Source: Roseovarius amoyensis
Lineage (GTDB): Bacteria; Pseudomonadota; Alphaproteobacteria; Rhodobacterales; Rhodobacteraceae
Assembly: GCF_003260265.1 (NCBI RefSeq)
Contig: NZ_QITQ01000016.1
Coordinates: 1-64,000 of the forward strand
Reading direction: 5' to 3'
DNA length: 64,000 nucleotides
Shown: positions 7,987 through 16,470 of the stretch, in pieces
How positions within the stretch are numbered: position 1 is the first letter of the stretch
How the letters are laid out: every line of letters begins with the position of its first letter
Translations under genes and position numbers: made by a program
The notes under the pieces: model-generated
Databases searched by the model: none
What the model saw: the letters and a program-made list of their open reading frames with translations, nothing else
What the model was told of the DNA's origin: nothing

Positions 7987-9051
7987 CTATTCCCCCTGCG
8001 CCAGCCGCTGTGCCGCGCCCAGTGTTCCGGGACCGACCATGGCGTCAAGCGCGCCGTTGTAATAGCCCAGATACTGCAGGATGTTCTGGAAATTGATCGC
8101 GGTCTCGCGGTCCCACCGGACCTGGCGGCCGTTGACCGTGCCGCGCAGCTGCGACACCGGCAGATCGCCGGTCTTGAGAGCCTCGATATACAGCTCGGCG
8201 GCGCGGACCGGGTCGTATTCGACCCCGTTGCCCTGTTCGTACATGAAGCCGAGCGCGTTCATCGCCTGGGCATTGCCGTTTTGCGCGCCGTGGCGCAGCC
8301 ATTTCATCTGCACCTCGGGGTCGTCGAAACCGGTGCCGCCTTCATAGAATTTTTTCAGCGCCGCCTCGGCCTCGGCACTGCCCTGCGCCGCCGCCAGTTC
8401 ATACAGCTCCGCCGCCTTGATCGGGTCGGGCAGGTCCATGCTCTGCGCCATCCGCTGGGGGATCGCGCCGGGGTTCATGTAAAGCTCGGCCAGGCGGAAC
8501 TGGGCAAAGTGATAGCCCGCATCGGCGGACTCTTTCAGCAACTCGATCAGGCGGTCGAAATCCTGCGGCACGCCGCGACCGATCTGGTACATGATCGCCA
8601 GCGTCGATTTGGCCGGCGCATCCCCCGCCGCGGCGGCCTTTTGGTATTCCGCCACCGCGCGGGTGTGATCCTCGGGCACGGGGCCGATGCCGAAGTTGTA
8701 GTAATCCCCCAGCTTGGTATGCGCCGTTGCCAGCCCGGCCTCTGCCGCCATGCTAAAGACCTCGAGCGCGCGTTCATGCACGCCCTCGCGCTGCATGATG
8801 ACGGCCAGGTGAAACAGGGACACGGTATCCGGGTCGGGGCCGATCACCGCCGCCTCGCAATGCGCGCGCGCCTCGCCCAGGCGACCGAAATGCGCGGCCA
8901 GCGCGTCGCGGCTGACGGGGGCGCCGCTGTCGGGCACGCCGGCAATGTCCTGACACCGCTGCGCCGCCGCACCGGACTGTGCCAGCCCCTGCCCCGCCGT
9001 CATCGAAATGGCTGCCCCCAAGACCGCCGCAACACCGCTGATATACCGCAT
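7987..9051 (-). CDS. Secreted Sel1-repeat protein with C-terminal peptidoglycan-binding-like domain
   Basis: This 354-aa protein has a signal peptide (MRYISGVAAVLGAAISMTAG) and a series of Sel1-like repeats, for example KLGDYYNFGIGPVPEDHTRA and NALGFMYEQGNGVEYDPVRA, with the A.A..G...A alpha-alpha hairpin spacing. The last 40 residues (FQNILQYLGYYNGALDAMVGPGTL) look like a PG_binding_1 helix bundle. It is probably a periplasmic or envelope scaffold protein. The start at 9051 has AGGGAACTGGGA in front and yields the signal peptide; an upstream Met would add 27 residues that do not fit a leader. It is divergent from the next gene over about 290 bp, in which no gene is visible. Confidence 0.85.
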   Translation of the reverse strand: MRYISGVAAVLGAAISMTAGQGLAQSGAAAQRCQDIAGVPDSGAPVSRDALAAHFGRLGEARAHCEAAVIGPDPDTVSLFHLAVIMQREGVHERALEVFSMAAEAGLATAHTKLGDYYNFGIGPVPEDHTRAVAEYQKAAAAGDAPAKSTLAIMYQIGRGVPQDFDRLIELLKESADAGYHFAQFRLAELYMNPGAIPQRMAQSMDLPDPIKAAELYELAAAQGSAEAEAALKKFYEGGTGFDDPEVQMKWLRHGAQNGNAQAMNALGFMYEQGNGVEYDPVRAAELYIEALKTGDLPVSQLRGTVNGRQVRWDRETAINFQNILQYLGYYNGALDAMVGPGTLGAAQRLAQGE

Positions 9052-9345
9052 TCCCAGTTCCCTCGTTAAATTCCGCTGCCGCATTCGCGGGCACATGTCC
9101 CCTGTCGGGCCAAATTGCCAGCACCGCGCCAAAAAAGCTACCGGTCTTTCCCTTCAACCAAGCGACAGGTGCCCCCGACAATGCACCTGCAGCATGGCGG
9201 GTATGTGCGCCAGGCCGGGCGCCACAGGCCGATACCCGCGCAACTTGTGGCCAATGGGCGGTTTCCCGCCGTTTGCCCCCCTGCTTAAAGGCCGGCGTTG
9301 ACCGTGTTGTTGAAGCATCAAACATTCACTTCTAAGGGACAGCTG

Positions 9346-10752
9346 ATGAAAAACGATTTACCTCTCTCACTGACGCAAGGCGCGAAACGCGTTCTGCCGA
9401 AGAATGCCGCACCAAAGGGTGCGGCCATCATCTGTACCTATCTGCTTGGCATGACCGCTATCGGCGCCGGTGCATTTGCCATGCGCCACCAGGTTTTCAC
9501 CCCCCCGGCAATCGCGGCCGTGGTAACCACCACCCTGCCCCGTCTGGCGGCCGAAACCGACCAGGCGCCGCGTCTGGGTGCGGACAAGTCCGACACCAAG
9601 CCCGCCACCACCGCCCCGCGACTGTCGTCGCTGGCGCCATCGGGCACGCGCCTGCGCAACAATCTGGCCTCGCCGCTGTCGCGGGTCTTTCTGGGCCAGC
9701 CGGCCGCCGTTCCGCCGGCCCGTCCCGGCACACGCGCGGCCAAAGAGGCCGAAGCGGCACGCATCGCCAGCCTGCGCCCGCGTCTGCGACCGGCAGGGCT
9801 GAACACCACGCCGGCCCCAGCCGAGGCCGAACCGGTGATCGAGAATATCCAGCTTGCCAGCCTCGCCGTGCCCGACACCGTGGCCGAGGCTGCGCCGCAA
9901 CGGCCCGAGGCTACGGCCCTGCCCGCCACGCCGCGCATCGCCCCCGCCAGCGGCAGCTGCCCCAGCCGCCTGAGCCGCGCCATGCCGCGCCGCCCCGGCA
10001 GCGCGCCCGGCGCGCAGGCGGTTCTGGCCTCTGTTCAGGGCCTTGACGGCGTCAAGCGCGACGCCGTGGTGTTGCGCGAGATCCTGCGCGGCAACATGCC
10101 CGGCTTTCTGCAGAACCTCGCACCGGTCACCGTCAGGGGCCTTGCCAGCGACGGCAGCGCGGCGGAAATCACGCTGTGCGTGACGCCCGATTACCTGGCG
10201 GTGGGCAGCGACCGCGACTATGTGCGCGTGCCTCTGGGGCTGCGCGCGGCCACCCGCATCAGCGACGAATTCAACATGATCCTGCCGACGCCACGCATGG
10301 TTGACATGATCTATCGCGCCGCCGCGCTGCGGCTGGCGCCGCAGCCGATGCCGCCGGGGCCGCAGATGACCTCAACCGCCTATTTCGTGCGCCACAACGC
10401 CACCGTCGAGGCCCAGCGCCGCCGCGCCGGCGCGGCGCCCGGCACGCTGATCTCGGGCCAGAAAAAGGACGTGGTGCTGACCACGCGGCTGGCCTCGAAC
10501 CGCGGACGCGTCGCGATCTATGGCTGGCACCGCACCAACGGCCAGCCTATCCAGCCGCTCAGCACCGTGCATGGCGCGGGCTATGCCGACTACAGCCACG
10601 GCGTGCGCCTTGTCAGCCGCACGGCATTCCTGAACGGCAAGCCGGTCGATCTGCGCAGCCTGATGGCTGATCCGCGCTATGCCGGCCTGCTAAGCAAGGA
10701 AGGCCCGGTTGGCGGCCCCGCCCTGCGGATGGCGGCGCTGGCGGCGAACTGA
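9346..10752 (+). CDS. Unrecognised single-TM protein with long low-complexity periplasmic linker
   Basis: This 468-aa protein is not assigned to a family. The start at 9346 follows AAGGGACAG. Residues 1-25 are polar, about 26-45 form one membrane helix (IICTYLLGMTAIGAGAFA), and a Pro/Ala/Arg-rich linker follows to about residue 215. The C-terminal half is folded, with GVKRDAVVLREILRGNMPGF, a Cys pair (SCPSRL, ITLCVTP) and a conserved-looking block GYADYSHGVRLV near residue 425. The topology suggests a cytoplasmic N-terminus and a periplasmic C-domain. The YGWH...SxxHG layout suggests a hydrolase or glycan-related domain, but this is not established. A strong terminator follows. Confidence 0.6.
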   Translation: MKNDLPLSLTQGAKRVLPKNAAPKGAAIICTYLLGMTAIGAGAFAMRHQVFTPPAIAAVVTTTLPRLAAETDQAPRLGADKSDTKPATTAPRLSSLAPSGTRLRNNLASPLSRVFLGQPAAVPPARPGTRAAKEAEAARIASLRPRLRPAGLNTTPAPAEAEPVIENIQLASLAVPDTVAEAAPQRPEATALPATPRIAPASGSCPSRLSRAMPRRPGSAPGAQAVLASVQGLDGVKRDAVVLREILRGNMPGFLQNLAPVTVRGLASDGSAAEITLCVTPDYLAVGSDRDYVRVPLGLRAATRISDEFNMILPTPRMVDMIYRAAALRLAPQPMPPGPQMTSTAYFVRHNATVEAQRRRAGAAPGTLISGQKKDVVLTTRLASNRGRVAIYGWHRTNGQPIQPLSTVHGAGYADYSHGVRLVSRTAFLNGKPVDLRSLMADPRYAGLLSKEGPVGGPALRMAALAAN

Positions 10753-10774
10753 TCACTCTGAACAACAAGATCGG

Positions 10775-10799
10775 AAATGGCGGCCACTGGCCGCCATTT
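10775..10799 (+). terminator. Rho-independent terminator
   Basis: AAATGGCGGCC and GGCCGCCATTT form a perfect 11-bp stem with a 3-nt loop, followed by a TTTTC tract. It lies 22 bp after the stop of the unrecognised TM protein gene and would end that transcript. Confidence 0.85.
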
Positions 10800-10863
10800 T
10801 CTTGCGTCGGGCACGACAGCCGGAGCTGGCAAAGATCAACGCCGCGCCGAAGAAATGCGCCCA

Positions 10864-10927
10864 GCCCGGAATCAAGGAGCGTAGCGACGCCGGGCAATAC
10901 CCGACCGCCCCCCTGGCGGGCGCTTTT
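10864..10927 (+). other. Structured intergenic segment with alternative hairpins
   Basis: GCCCGG (10864-10869) can pair with CCGGGC (10890-10895). The overlapping CGGG/CCCG (10891-10894 with 10900-10903) gives an alternative hairpin, and CGCCC/GGGCG (10906-10910 with 10918-10922) forms a third stem followed by CTTTT. The competing stems plus a terminator-like end resemble an attenuator or a repeated intergenic element. No gene follows on the + strand, so its function is unclear. Confidence 0.3.
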
Positions 10928-11051
10928 GCACCGATGCATTGCATTCATGACTCGGACGTGGGTGGCACCATGAAGCGCCACAATTCAACGTGGATGCGCC
11001 CACCCGCGGTCGGGCACTGCCCGGCTGAGCCAAACAACAGCGGATCGCCCC

Positions 11052-12032
11052 CTACTTCACATCCTTGAAGCAGCGGAAACCGAGGTGATAGTTGTGGTGG
11101 CTGCCCGCCGCCATCACCCGGCTGCCGTGCCAGTAGGGCGCGCGCCAGCGGCTCCAATGGGTGTGGGCGCGCACGGTGTCCCAGATGAACCAGCTTCCCT
11201 TCATCTCGGTCACGCCCAGCTTGCGGCTGCCGCGGCTTGCCATCTGGTCGGGGGCCAGGGGAAGGTTCATATGCTCGGCGGCGTTGCCGTCAAGGTCATA
11301 AACCCCAAGCGGGCTCTTGCACGCCGGAAAGCTGCCGGCGGGATAGGTGTTCGACCCGCAGCCGGTAAAGCTGCCGCCGTTGCAACTGCCATTCTTGAAA
11401 CTGCCGGTGGCGCAGACGCCCGACCGCCATTGCGGCCCGATCGAATAGCGTGCGGTCGACTGGTACTTGGCATTATGCGCTGCGCGAGCGGCCTGCACGC
11501 TCATGCCAAAGAAATAGTCCGGCGGCGTCAGTGCGCCGTGCGACGCACCTTCCCATTCATGGGCATCGCCGATGCGCTTGCCCTCGGCCCAGCACAGCTC
11601 GGCCGCCTCCTTGGCGCGCACCCAGGTCACCGGGTACATGCCCGGCACGTCGGGATATTCGAACATGTCGGCGCAAACCCTGGCATCTGCGGGCGTCTCG
11701 GTCGCCGGGTCATAGAGCGGGGCCATATAGGGTTCTCCGCAGATACGCTCGAACGCCGCGTTGCGGTAATAGACCTTGGGGTCGGCGCCCAGTTTGGCTG
11801 CCAGCTGTTCGGGCGTCATGGGATGACGCGTCACCGCCGGGTTGCCCTGGCCGATATAGCTGGACCCGGCAAAGATGGCGCGGATGCGTTGCATCTCGGC
11901 ATTGCTCAGCCCGCGCGCCGCCTGCATTTCGCGGAACATGCGTTCGTTGTTTTGCTGCAGCGTCTGCGCACCTGCCGGCAGCGCCAGCACCAGCGCCGCC
12001 ACCGCGCCCATCCACCTTGTACAGCGTCCCAT
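11052..12032 (-). CDS. Secreted SUMF1/FGE-sulfatase-fold protein
   Basis: This 326-aa protein has a signal peptide (GAVAALVLALPAGAQ) and the sulfatase-modifying-factor fold: YPVTWVRAKEAAELCWAEGKRI, then GVYDLDGNAAEHMN (the GNVWEW equivalent), then MKGSWFIWD and a C-terminal YHLGFRCFKD. The segment where true formylglycine-generating enzymes carry the active Cys pair reads RAPYWHGSRVMAAGS, with no Cys, so FGE catalysis is unlikely. A Cys-rich loop (GSCNGGSFTGCGSNTYPAG) may form disulphides. GGAGAG precedes the ATG at 12032. An in-frame ATG at 12053 overlaps the upstream stop (ATGA) and is an alternative coupled start. Confidence 0.8.
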   Translation of the reverse strand: MGRCTRWMGAVAALVLALPAGAQTLQQNNERMFREMQAARGLSNAEMQRIRAIFAGSSYIGQGNPAVTRHPMTPEQLAAKLGADPKVYYRNAAFERICGEPYMAPLYDPATETPADARVCADMFEYPDVPGMYPVTWVRAKEAAELCWAEGKRIGDAHEWEGASHGALTPPDYFFGMSVQAARAAHNAKYQSTARYSIGPQWRSGVCATGSFKNGSCNGGSFTGCGSNTYPAGSFPACKSPLGVYDLDGNAAEHMNLPLAPDQMASRGSRKLGVTEMKGSWFIWDTVRAHTHWSRWRAPYWHGSRVMAAGSHHNYHLGFRCFKDVK

Positions 12033-12049
12033 GTTCTCTCTCCGTCGTG

Positions 12050-13804
12050 TCATTTGCGAAGAAGGTAAAAGAAGTCGCGATTGTCAGCAAAGCTGACAAA
12101 ACGGGGAATCGGCGTGCCGTCCCGGCCGCGCGAATCGGTCTCGGCCATGCCGCGGACCAGGTGATGCGGGATCACGTTGCGGTCTTCGCGGGTGTAAAGC
12201 GCCATGTAGGTAAGATCCTGCGAATTCATGTCCAGCAGCATGGCGTGATCGCAGCCATAGGCCTGGAACGTCCGCGCCATCGCCGACGGCGTCGCGGTGG
12301 AGAAATAGGCATAGATCAGGAACTGCCGGCCGTTCACCGTCTTCATGCAGGCGCCGCCACGCAGGGTGCGCAGATCGGCCTCGGCAGAGCCCGACCAGTT
12401 GCCGCCCAGCCAGCTGACGACCTGGTCGCCCGGCACGCCATCGTTGATCAGCGGCACGCCGTTCTGGCGCGCAAAGCGCACCCGCTCCAGCAGCGCGTTG
12501 TCGGCCTCACGCCATTTGCGCATCTGGATCGACCCGTCATCGAGAACAAACAGCGTCGATAGCCCCGGATAAAGCCTTGAAAAGATGACGCCCTTGGACA
12601 AGAAGCCATAGTGATGGCCCTTGTTGCTATAGGCCATGTCGCCCGCGCGCCATGCGCCGTGATCGCGCTTGTAGCCGCCGGTAAAGGCGGCGGCGACACG
12701 CTCGGTCAGCGAGGGGCTGAGCATGCCGGTGCGCACGATCGGGTCAGAGGTATTGAACCCGTCCGGCCCGGACAGACCGCGCACACGCGCCGCCCCCGGC
12801 GGGCGCGACGACCAGCCAAGGCGCGGGTGATCTGTGCCCGCCTCGTAGCCCACTTCGAACTGGGTCAGATCGAACGCCACCAGATAGACATCGGCGCGCC
12901 GTTCGACCCCGTCCAGGCCGTGGGTCTCGCCCCGGCGATTAAGGATATCCGGTGAAATCATTCCCGGCTGCATGGCGCTGGCATAGACGCCCGGCGCATC
13001 CTTGACCGCGTACCAGCTTCCGGCCTGCACACCGCCCTCGGCGCCTTCCAGTTCGAACCCGAAATAGGTTCGAATCACCGGATGGCTCGACAGGTTCGCC
13101 TTGCCCAGCGCGGCGGCCACCTCGCCGGCATCGCCCCCGGCGATGACCTCTCCCGAACTCATGTAGGCGTCTTCGTAGAACGACCCCTTGATGAGGTTCA
13201 CGATATCGTCGCCGAACACCACATTGTCGCGCAGAAACTGCGATACCGCCTCGCGGCTGGACCGCGCGCCGCGGGTGGCGTTGCGTACGAATGCCCGGTT
13301 GTCGCATATCGGCGCATAGGGCAGGTCCGAACCCGCCGCGCGCGCCAGCTCCGGGGTTCGCCCCTGCCACGGCGTGCAGCGCGCCACGATGCCGTCGCTT
13401 TCAAAGACCAGCGCCGGGTCATCGCCCCGCGCCAGCGTCAGAACGGTCTTTTCGGGGTCGGCCAGTTCCAGGTGATAGGTGACGGTCTGCCGGCTGCGGG
13501 ACGGGTCAAGGACATCGACCAGAAACCATGTGTTGGCCTTGGGGTTGAGCGAGGTCAGCGTCACCTCGGCGCCGTCTGCCGATACCGCCTGCACCGAGGT
13601 GCGGAACGGCTGAAACTCCCGCATGGATCTGGACCGGTCAGTCAGGAAATCCTGCCATTGCTTGTCGCGCACCGCATCGTCGGTGACCAACAGGTCCGTT
13701 GCCTGCGCATTGGGCGCCGATGCCACCCCGGCGACAACCGCTAATGCGCCCGCCAGGTTCTTCAAACAATAACTGAAACGAAACACGATACCCCCTATTT
13801 TCAC
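12050..13804 (-). CDS. Secreted phosphodiester glycosidase-like (NAGPA/DUF2233) protein
   Basis: This 584-aa protein has an N-terminal signal sequence ending around APNAQA. The second half resembles the NAGPA/DUF2233 fold: VYLVAFDLTQFEVGYEAG, AFTGGYKRDHG (the GGFK equivalent), LFVLDDGSIQMRKW, ARQNGVPLINDG, and AYGCDHAMLLDMNSQ (the G..dAlnLDGG equivalent, with Gly replaced by Met-Asn). This makes a periplasmic hydrolase or a catalytically altered relative likely. The N-terminal 280 residues are unassigned. It is co-transcribed with the SUMF1-like gene downstream (overlap or 17-bp spacing, depending on that gene's start). The assignment is by eye and moderate. Confidence 0.6.
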   Translation of the reverse strand: MKIGGIVFRFSYCLKNLAGALAVVAGVASAPNAQATDLLVTDDAVRDKQWQDFLTDRSRSMREFQPFRTSVQAVSADGAEVTLTSLNPKANTWFLVDVLDPSRSRQTVTYHLELADPEKTVLTLARGDDPALVFESDGIVARCTPWQGRTPELARAAGSDLPYAPICDNRAFVRNATRGARSSREAVSQFLRDNVVFGDDIVNLIKGSFYEDAYMSSGEVIAGGDAGEVAAALGKANLSSHPVIRTYFGFELEGAEGGVQAGSWYAVKDAPGVYASAMQPGMISPDILNRRGETHGLDGVERRADVYLVAFDLTQFEVGYEAGTDHPRLGWSSRPPGAARVRGLSGPDGFNTSDPIVRTGMLSPSLTERVAAAFTGGYKRDHGAWRAGDMAYSNKGHHYGFLSKGVIFSRLYPGLSTLFVLDDGSIQMRKWREADNALLERVRFARQNGVPLINDGVPGDQVVSWLGGNWSGSAEADLRTLRGGACMKTVNGRQFLIYAYFSTATPSAMARTFQAYGCDHAMLLDMNSQDLTYMALYTREDRNVIPHHLVRGMAETDSRGRDGTPIPRFVSFADNRDFFYLLRK

Positions 13805-13974
13805 TCACCCCAAACACGGGATGGTCCCGTCAGCCCGAAAGAGGCGTCATTGCACAGGCTGCGCCCCCCAGGGTTTGCCCTTTGCGACATGCTATTGTGT
13901 GGTCGGGAAGTTCACAAGCATTGATGACTCGCAGGCGGCCGAGCCGCCTGCCCCCTCTTTGCCCCCCCGAGAAC

Positions 13975-14006
13975 GGAAAAACGGGCCCCGAAAGGGCCCG
14001 CTTTTT
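13975..14006 (-). terminator. Terminator of tRNA-Leu (bidirectional shape)
   Basis: CGGGCCC (13982-13988) and GGGCCCG (13994-14000) form a 7-bp stem around a 5-nt loop. On the minus strand the stem is followed by TTTTTCC, and on the plus strand by CTTTTT. It sits 8-13 bp downstream of the tRNA 3' end. Confidence 0.8.
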
Positions 14007-14013
14007 CGGGTGA

Positions 14014-14100
14014 TGGTGCGGTCGAGAAGACTCGAACTTCCACGGGTGTTACCCCACAGCGACCTCAACGCTGCGCGTCTACCAATTCCGCCACGACCGC
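14014..14100 (-). tRNA. tRNA-Leu (anticodon GAG)
   Basis: The minus strand folds into a class II tRNA: acceptor GCGGTCG/CGACCGC, D-arm with GGTAGACGCG, anticodon stem CAGCG/CGCTG closing the loop TTGAGGT (anticodon GAG, complement of 14064-14066), a long variable arm, and a T-loop TTCGAGT. The CCA end is encoded (14014-14016). It decodes the Leu codons CUC/CUU. The surrounding interval 13805-14236 contains no protein gene; it holds this tRNA, its terminator and a second GC hairpin (13931-13951). Confidence 0.96.
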
Positions 14101-14236
14101 ATGATCCGGGCAGGTGGGGCGGCGTATACGCAATCGCTGCGCGCTTGTGAAGGGGCAAATCGCGCCTGCCTGCCCCGGAAATGCAAACCGCCGCGACACC
14201 ATCGGCGCCGCGGCGGTGCATGACCGGTGTGATCGC

Positions 14237-15532
14237 TCAGTCGGTGGTGCTGAAGGTCGGCAGGGTCGCTGCCGGCTTGACGCTCTCCGTACCCTGCTGC
14301 GCCCCCGACGACTGTTCGGTAAAGACCGCCTTGCGGATCAGGTCGGTACGTTCCGGGCTGCCCGGGGCAAAGACCGGCTCGCCGCTGCGCTCGACCGAGG
14401 TGATGCCCGCCTCGTACCAGGCCATGGCCAGGTCGGGCCGGCGAGTGGTGCCGAAGCCCTCGTTCAGGTGGTGGCCGATCAGCTCGCTATAGGCGTCCTC
14501 GCCCAGACCGGTCAGCAGCAGGGCCGAGCCCAGCGCCACATCCATGTTGTCGGTGCGATACCCGACCGACAGGCAGATCTTGGCGGTGCCGGACAGCTGC
14601 GCCGGCGACTGCCCCGATTCGAGCACGAACCCACGCACGTCGTCGAGCACCGCGTCGCGCGGTTCCAGCGACAGGGCCGCGACGTGATCACGCATCGCCG
14701 GGCCGATGGCGCCGCACTGTTCTTCGAGCTGGGCGTTGTTGACGCCCGACAGGTTGGCCGCAGCCGCCTCGCCCGACGAGATCGCATAGGTCCGCGCCAG
14801 GCAGAACTGTTCATTCAGCGCAAAGCGCGGATCGCCCATCGACGCGGCGGTGACAAAGCCGCCGTTGGAGCTGGTCACCAGGCTGACCTGGTTGCAATGC
14901 GACGCCAGCGACGGGCCGTCGCTGCCATCGCCCATCAGGTTGGGCAACGCGGCCATGGTCGCGCCGGTGCCGGCATCCGCGCCCTGGGTGGGTTTCGAAA
15001 CCATCACCGACCCGCCGCCGGTCGCGCCCGGGGTCATCATGCCCGCAGCCTCGTCCCGATAGGCGTGCAACAGGCCCCGCTGCCCCATGCCACGCTGGGC
15101 GACAAGCTGTGCGGTAAGGGTCGGGTTGGTCTGGGCGCGAAAGTAGGAAGAGACCAGGAACTGGCGCTCATACTCGGTCATGTTGCCGGTGGCGGGATAG
15201 CCCATATGCGCCTGAAACTGCGCCGCGGCGTTGCGGGTATTGCGCCCCCGCACGCCATCCGGCGTTCCGGCGGGAAAGCCGAAATAGTTCAGCGCTGTCT
15301 GTTCCTCGATCACCTGCTGGCGCGCCACGGTGTTGACCGGCGCCCGGTATACCCGCCGCGGCGCAGTCCGGCGTTCGCGCGCCTTGGCGCTTTCATTGAC
15401 AATGATTCCGCTGACCGCGCCACCAACAAGCCCGCCGACGAGCCCGTCCGCAAGATCCGCCGCCGCCCGCGTCGCAGGCGTGGCCGCGATGGCCGCCGCC
15501 AGCATGCTTAATGCAATTCTTTTTGAAAACAT
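14237..15532 (-). CDS. Secreted peptidoglycan-binding-domain protein
   Basis: This 431-aa protein starts with a signal peptide (SMLAAAIAATPATRAAA), then a glycine-rich GLVGGLVGGAVSGIIV segment that may insert in the membrane. A PG_binding_1 domain follows at about residues 75-130 (QTALNYFGFPAGTPDGVRGRNTRNAAAQFQ). The rest is an unassigned helical region with scattered cysteines. The role is probably envelope structure or morphology. GGGGAGA lies 7 nt before the ATG. It is monocistronic and divergent from lipB. Confidence 0.8.
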   Translation of the reverse strand: MFSKRIALSMLAAAIAATPATRAAADLADGLVGGLVGGAVSGIIVNESAKARERRTAPRRVYRAPVNTVARQQVIEEQTALNYFGFPAGTPDGVRGRNTRNAAAQFQAHMGYPATGNMTEYERQFLVSSYFRAQTNPTLTAQLVAQRGMGQRGLLHAYRDEAAGMMTPGATGGGSVMVSKPTQGADAGTGATMAALPNLMGDGSDGPSLASHCNQVSLVTSSNGGFVTAASMGDPRFALNEQFCLARTYAISSGEAAAANLSGVNNAQLEEQCGAIGPAMRDHVAALSLEPRDAVLDDVRGFVLESGQSPAQLSGTAKICLSVGYRTDNMDVALGSALLLTGLGEDAYSELIGHHLNEGFGTTRRPDLAMAWYEAGITSVERSGEPVFAPGSPERTDLIRKAVFTEQSSGAQQGTESVKPAATLPTFSTTD

Positions 15533-15614
15533 CTGACATCTCCCCTAGTGAGTCCCGACCAACCTTACTTGATATTACCATGAATCCCATATCCTACATA
15601 TCCGGATCGCCCAT

Positions 15615-16310
15615 ATGAGCCAGAAACCCCTCAGTAGTGCCCCGTTGCCGGGCGTGGAATGGTACCGATCCGAGGCGCCGGTGCCCTATCCCGACGCCAT
15701 TGCCGAGATGGAGGCCAGGGTTGGCCGAATCGCTGCCGGAACAGCGCGCGAGGCGATCTGGCTGCTCGAACACCCGCCGCTTTACACCGCCGGTCCAGCG
15801 GCAGACCCTGCTGATCTGTGCGATCCTGACCGATTTCCTGTCTACCAGACCCGGCGTGGCGGACAGTACACCTATCACGGCCCCGGCCAGCGGGTGGTCT
15901 ATGTCATGCTGGATGTCGGCCGGCGCGGGCGCGATGTGCGCCGCTTTGTATCGGCGCTTGAAAACTGGGTGATCGCCACGCTCGACCGCTTCAACGTGCG
16001 CGGAGAAATCCGCCCCGGACGCGTCGGCGTGTGGGTGGTGCGCGACGACAAGCCCCTGATGCCCACGGGCGAACGGCAAGAGGACAAGATCGCCGCCATC
16101 GGCATTCGGATGCGCAAATGGATCAGCTTTCATGGGCTGTCGATCAATGTCGAACCGGATCTCGGCCATTTTTCCGGCATCGTGCCCTGCGGCATCAACG
16201 AACACGGCGTGACCAGCCTTGTCGATCTGGGTCTGCCGGTCGAGATGGGCGATCTGGACGTGGCGCTGAAACAGACCTTTGCGCAGGCATTCCCGCCGCC
16301 TGCAAACTGA
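15615..16310 (+). CDS. lipB: Lipoyl(octanoyl) transferase
   Basis: LipB transfers the octanoyl group from acyl-carrier protein to lipoyl domains of 2-oxoacid dehydrogenases and GcvH, the first step of protein lipoylation. The 231-aa protein has the family signature [16 protein letters not shown] (about residues 83-98), the lysine in KIAAIGIRM and the catalytic Cys in [14 protein letters not shown] (about residue 194). The length is normal. The gene appears to be transcribed alone, followed by the separate ctaD promoter region. Confidence 0.95.
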   Translation: MSQKPLSSAPLPGVEWYRSEAPVPYPDAIAEMEARVGRIAAGTAREAIWLLEHPPLYTAGPAADPADLCDPDRFPVYQTRRGGQYTYHGPGQRVVYVMLDVGRRGRDVRRFVSALENWVIATLDRFNVRGEIRPGRVGVWVVRDDKPLMPTGERQEDKIAAIGIRMRKWISFHGLSINVEPDLGHFSGIVPCGINEHGVTSLVDLGLPVEMGDLDVALKQTFAQAFPPPAN

Positions 16311-16352
16311 TCTGCTACCGGCCATTGCGGGCGCGGCACGGTTCGCGAATTT

Positions 16353-16366
16353 TTGATCTGCGTCAA
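16353..16366. promoter_or_regulatory. FNR/FnrL-type box upstream of ctaD
   Basis: TTGATCTGCGTCAA matches the anaerobox TTGAT-N4-ATCAA with one mismatch. It lies about 105 bp before the ctaD start. In Rhodobacterales FnrL binds such sites in response to low oxygen, so oxygen control of the aa3 oxidase is likely. The direction of the effect (activation or repression) depends on the position relative to the transcription start, which is not known here. Confidence 0.55.
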
Positions 16367-16470
16367 ATTCTCGGATTGCCCTGCCCCCCGACACATTCTA
16401 GAAACACCACAATCTGACGCGGCCCGGGCGACCGGCGGCGCGCTTGTCTATAACCTGCAGGAGGCAACCA

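Noticed and set aside
13931-13951. 9-bp GC hairpin upstream of the tRNA terminator
   Set aside because: No transcript on the + strand is expected here and it lacks a T tract. It was noted but not called a terminator.
13821-14150. 109-codon + strand frame across tRNA-Leu
   Set aside because: It overlaps the complement of a complete tRNA and its terminator.
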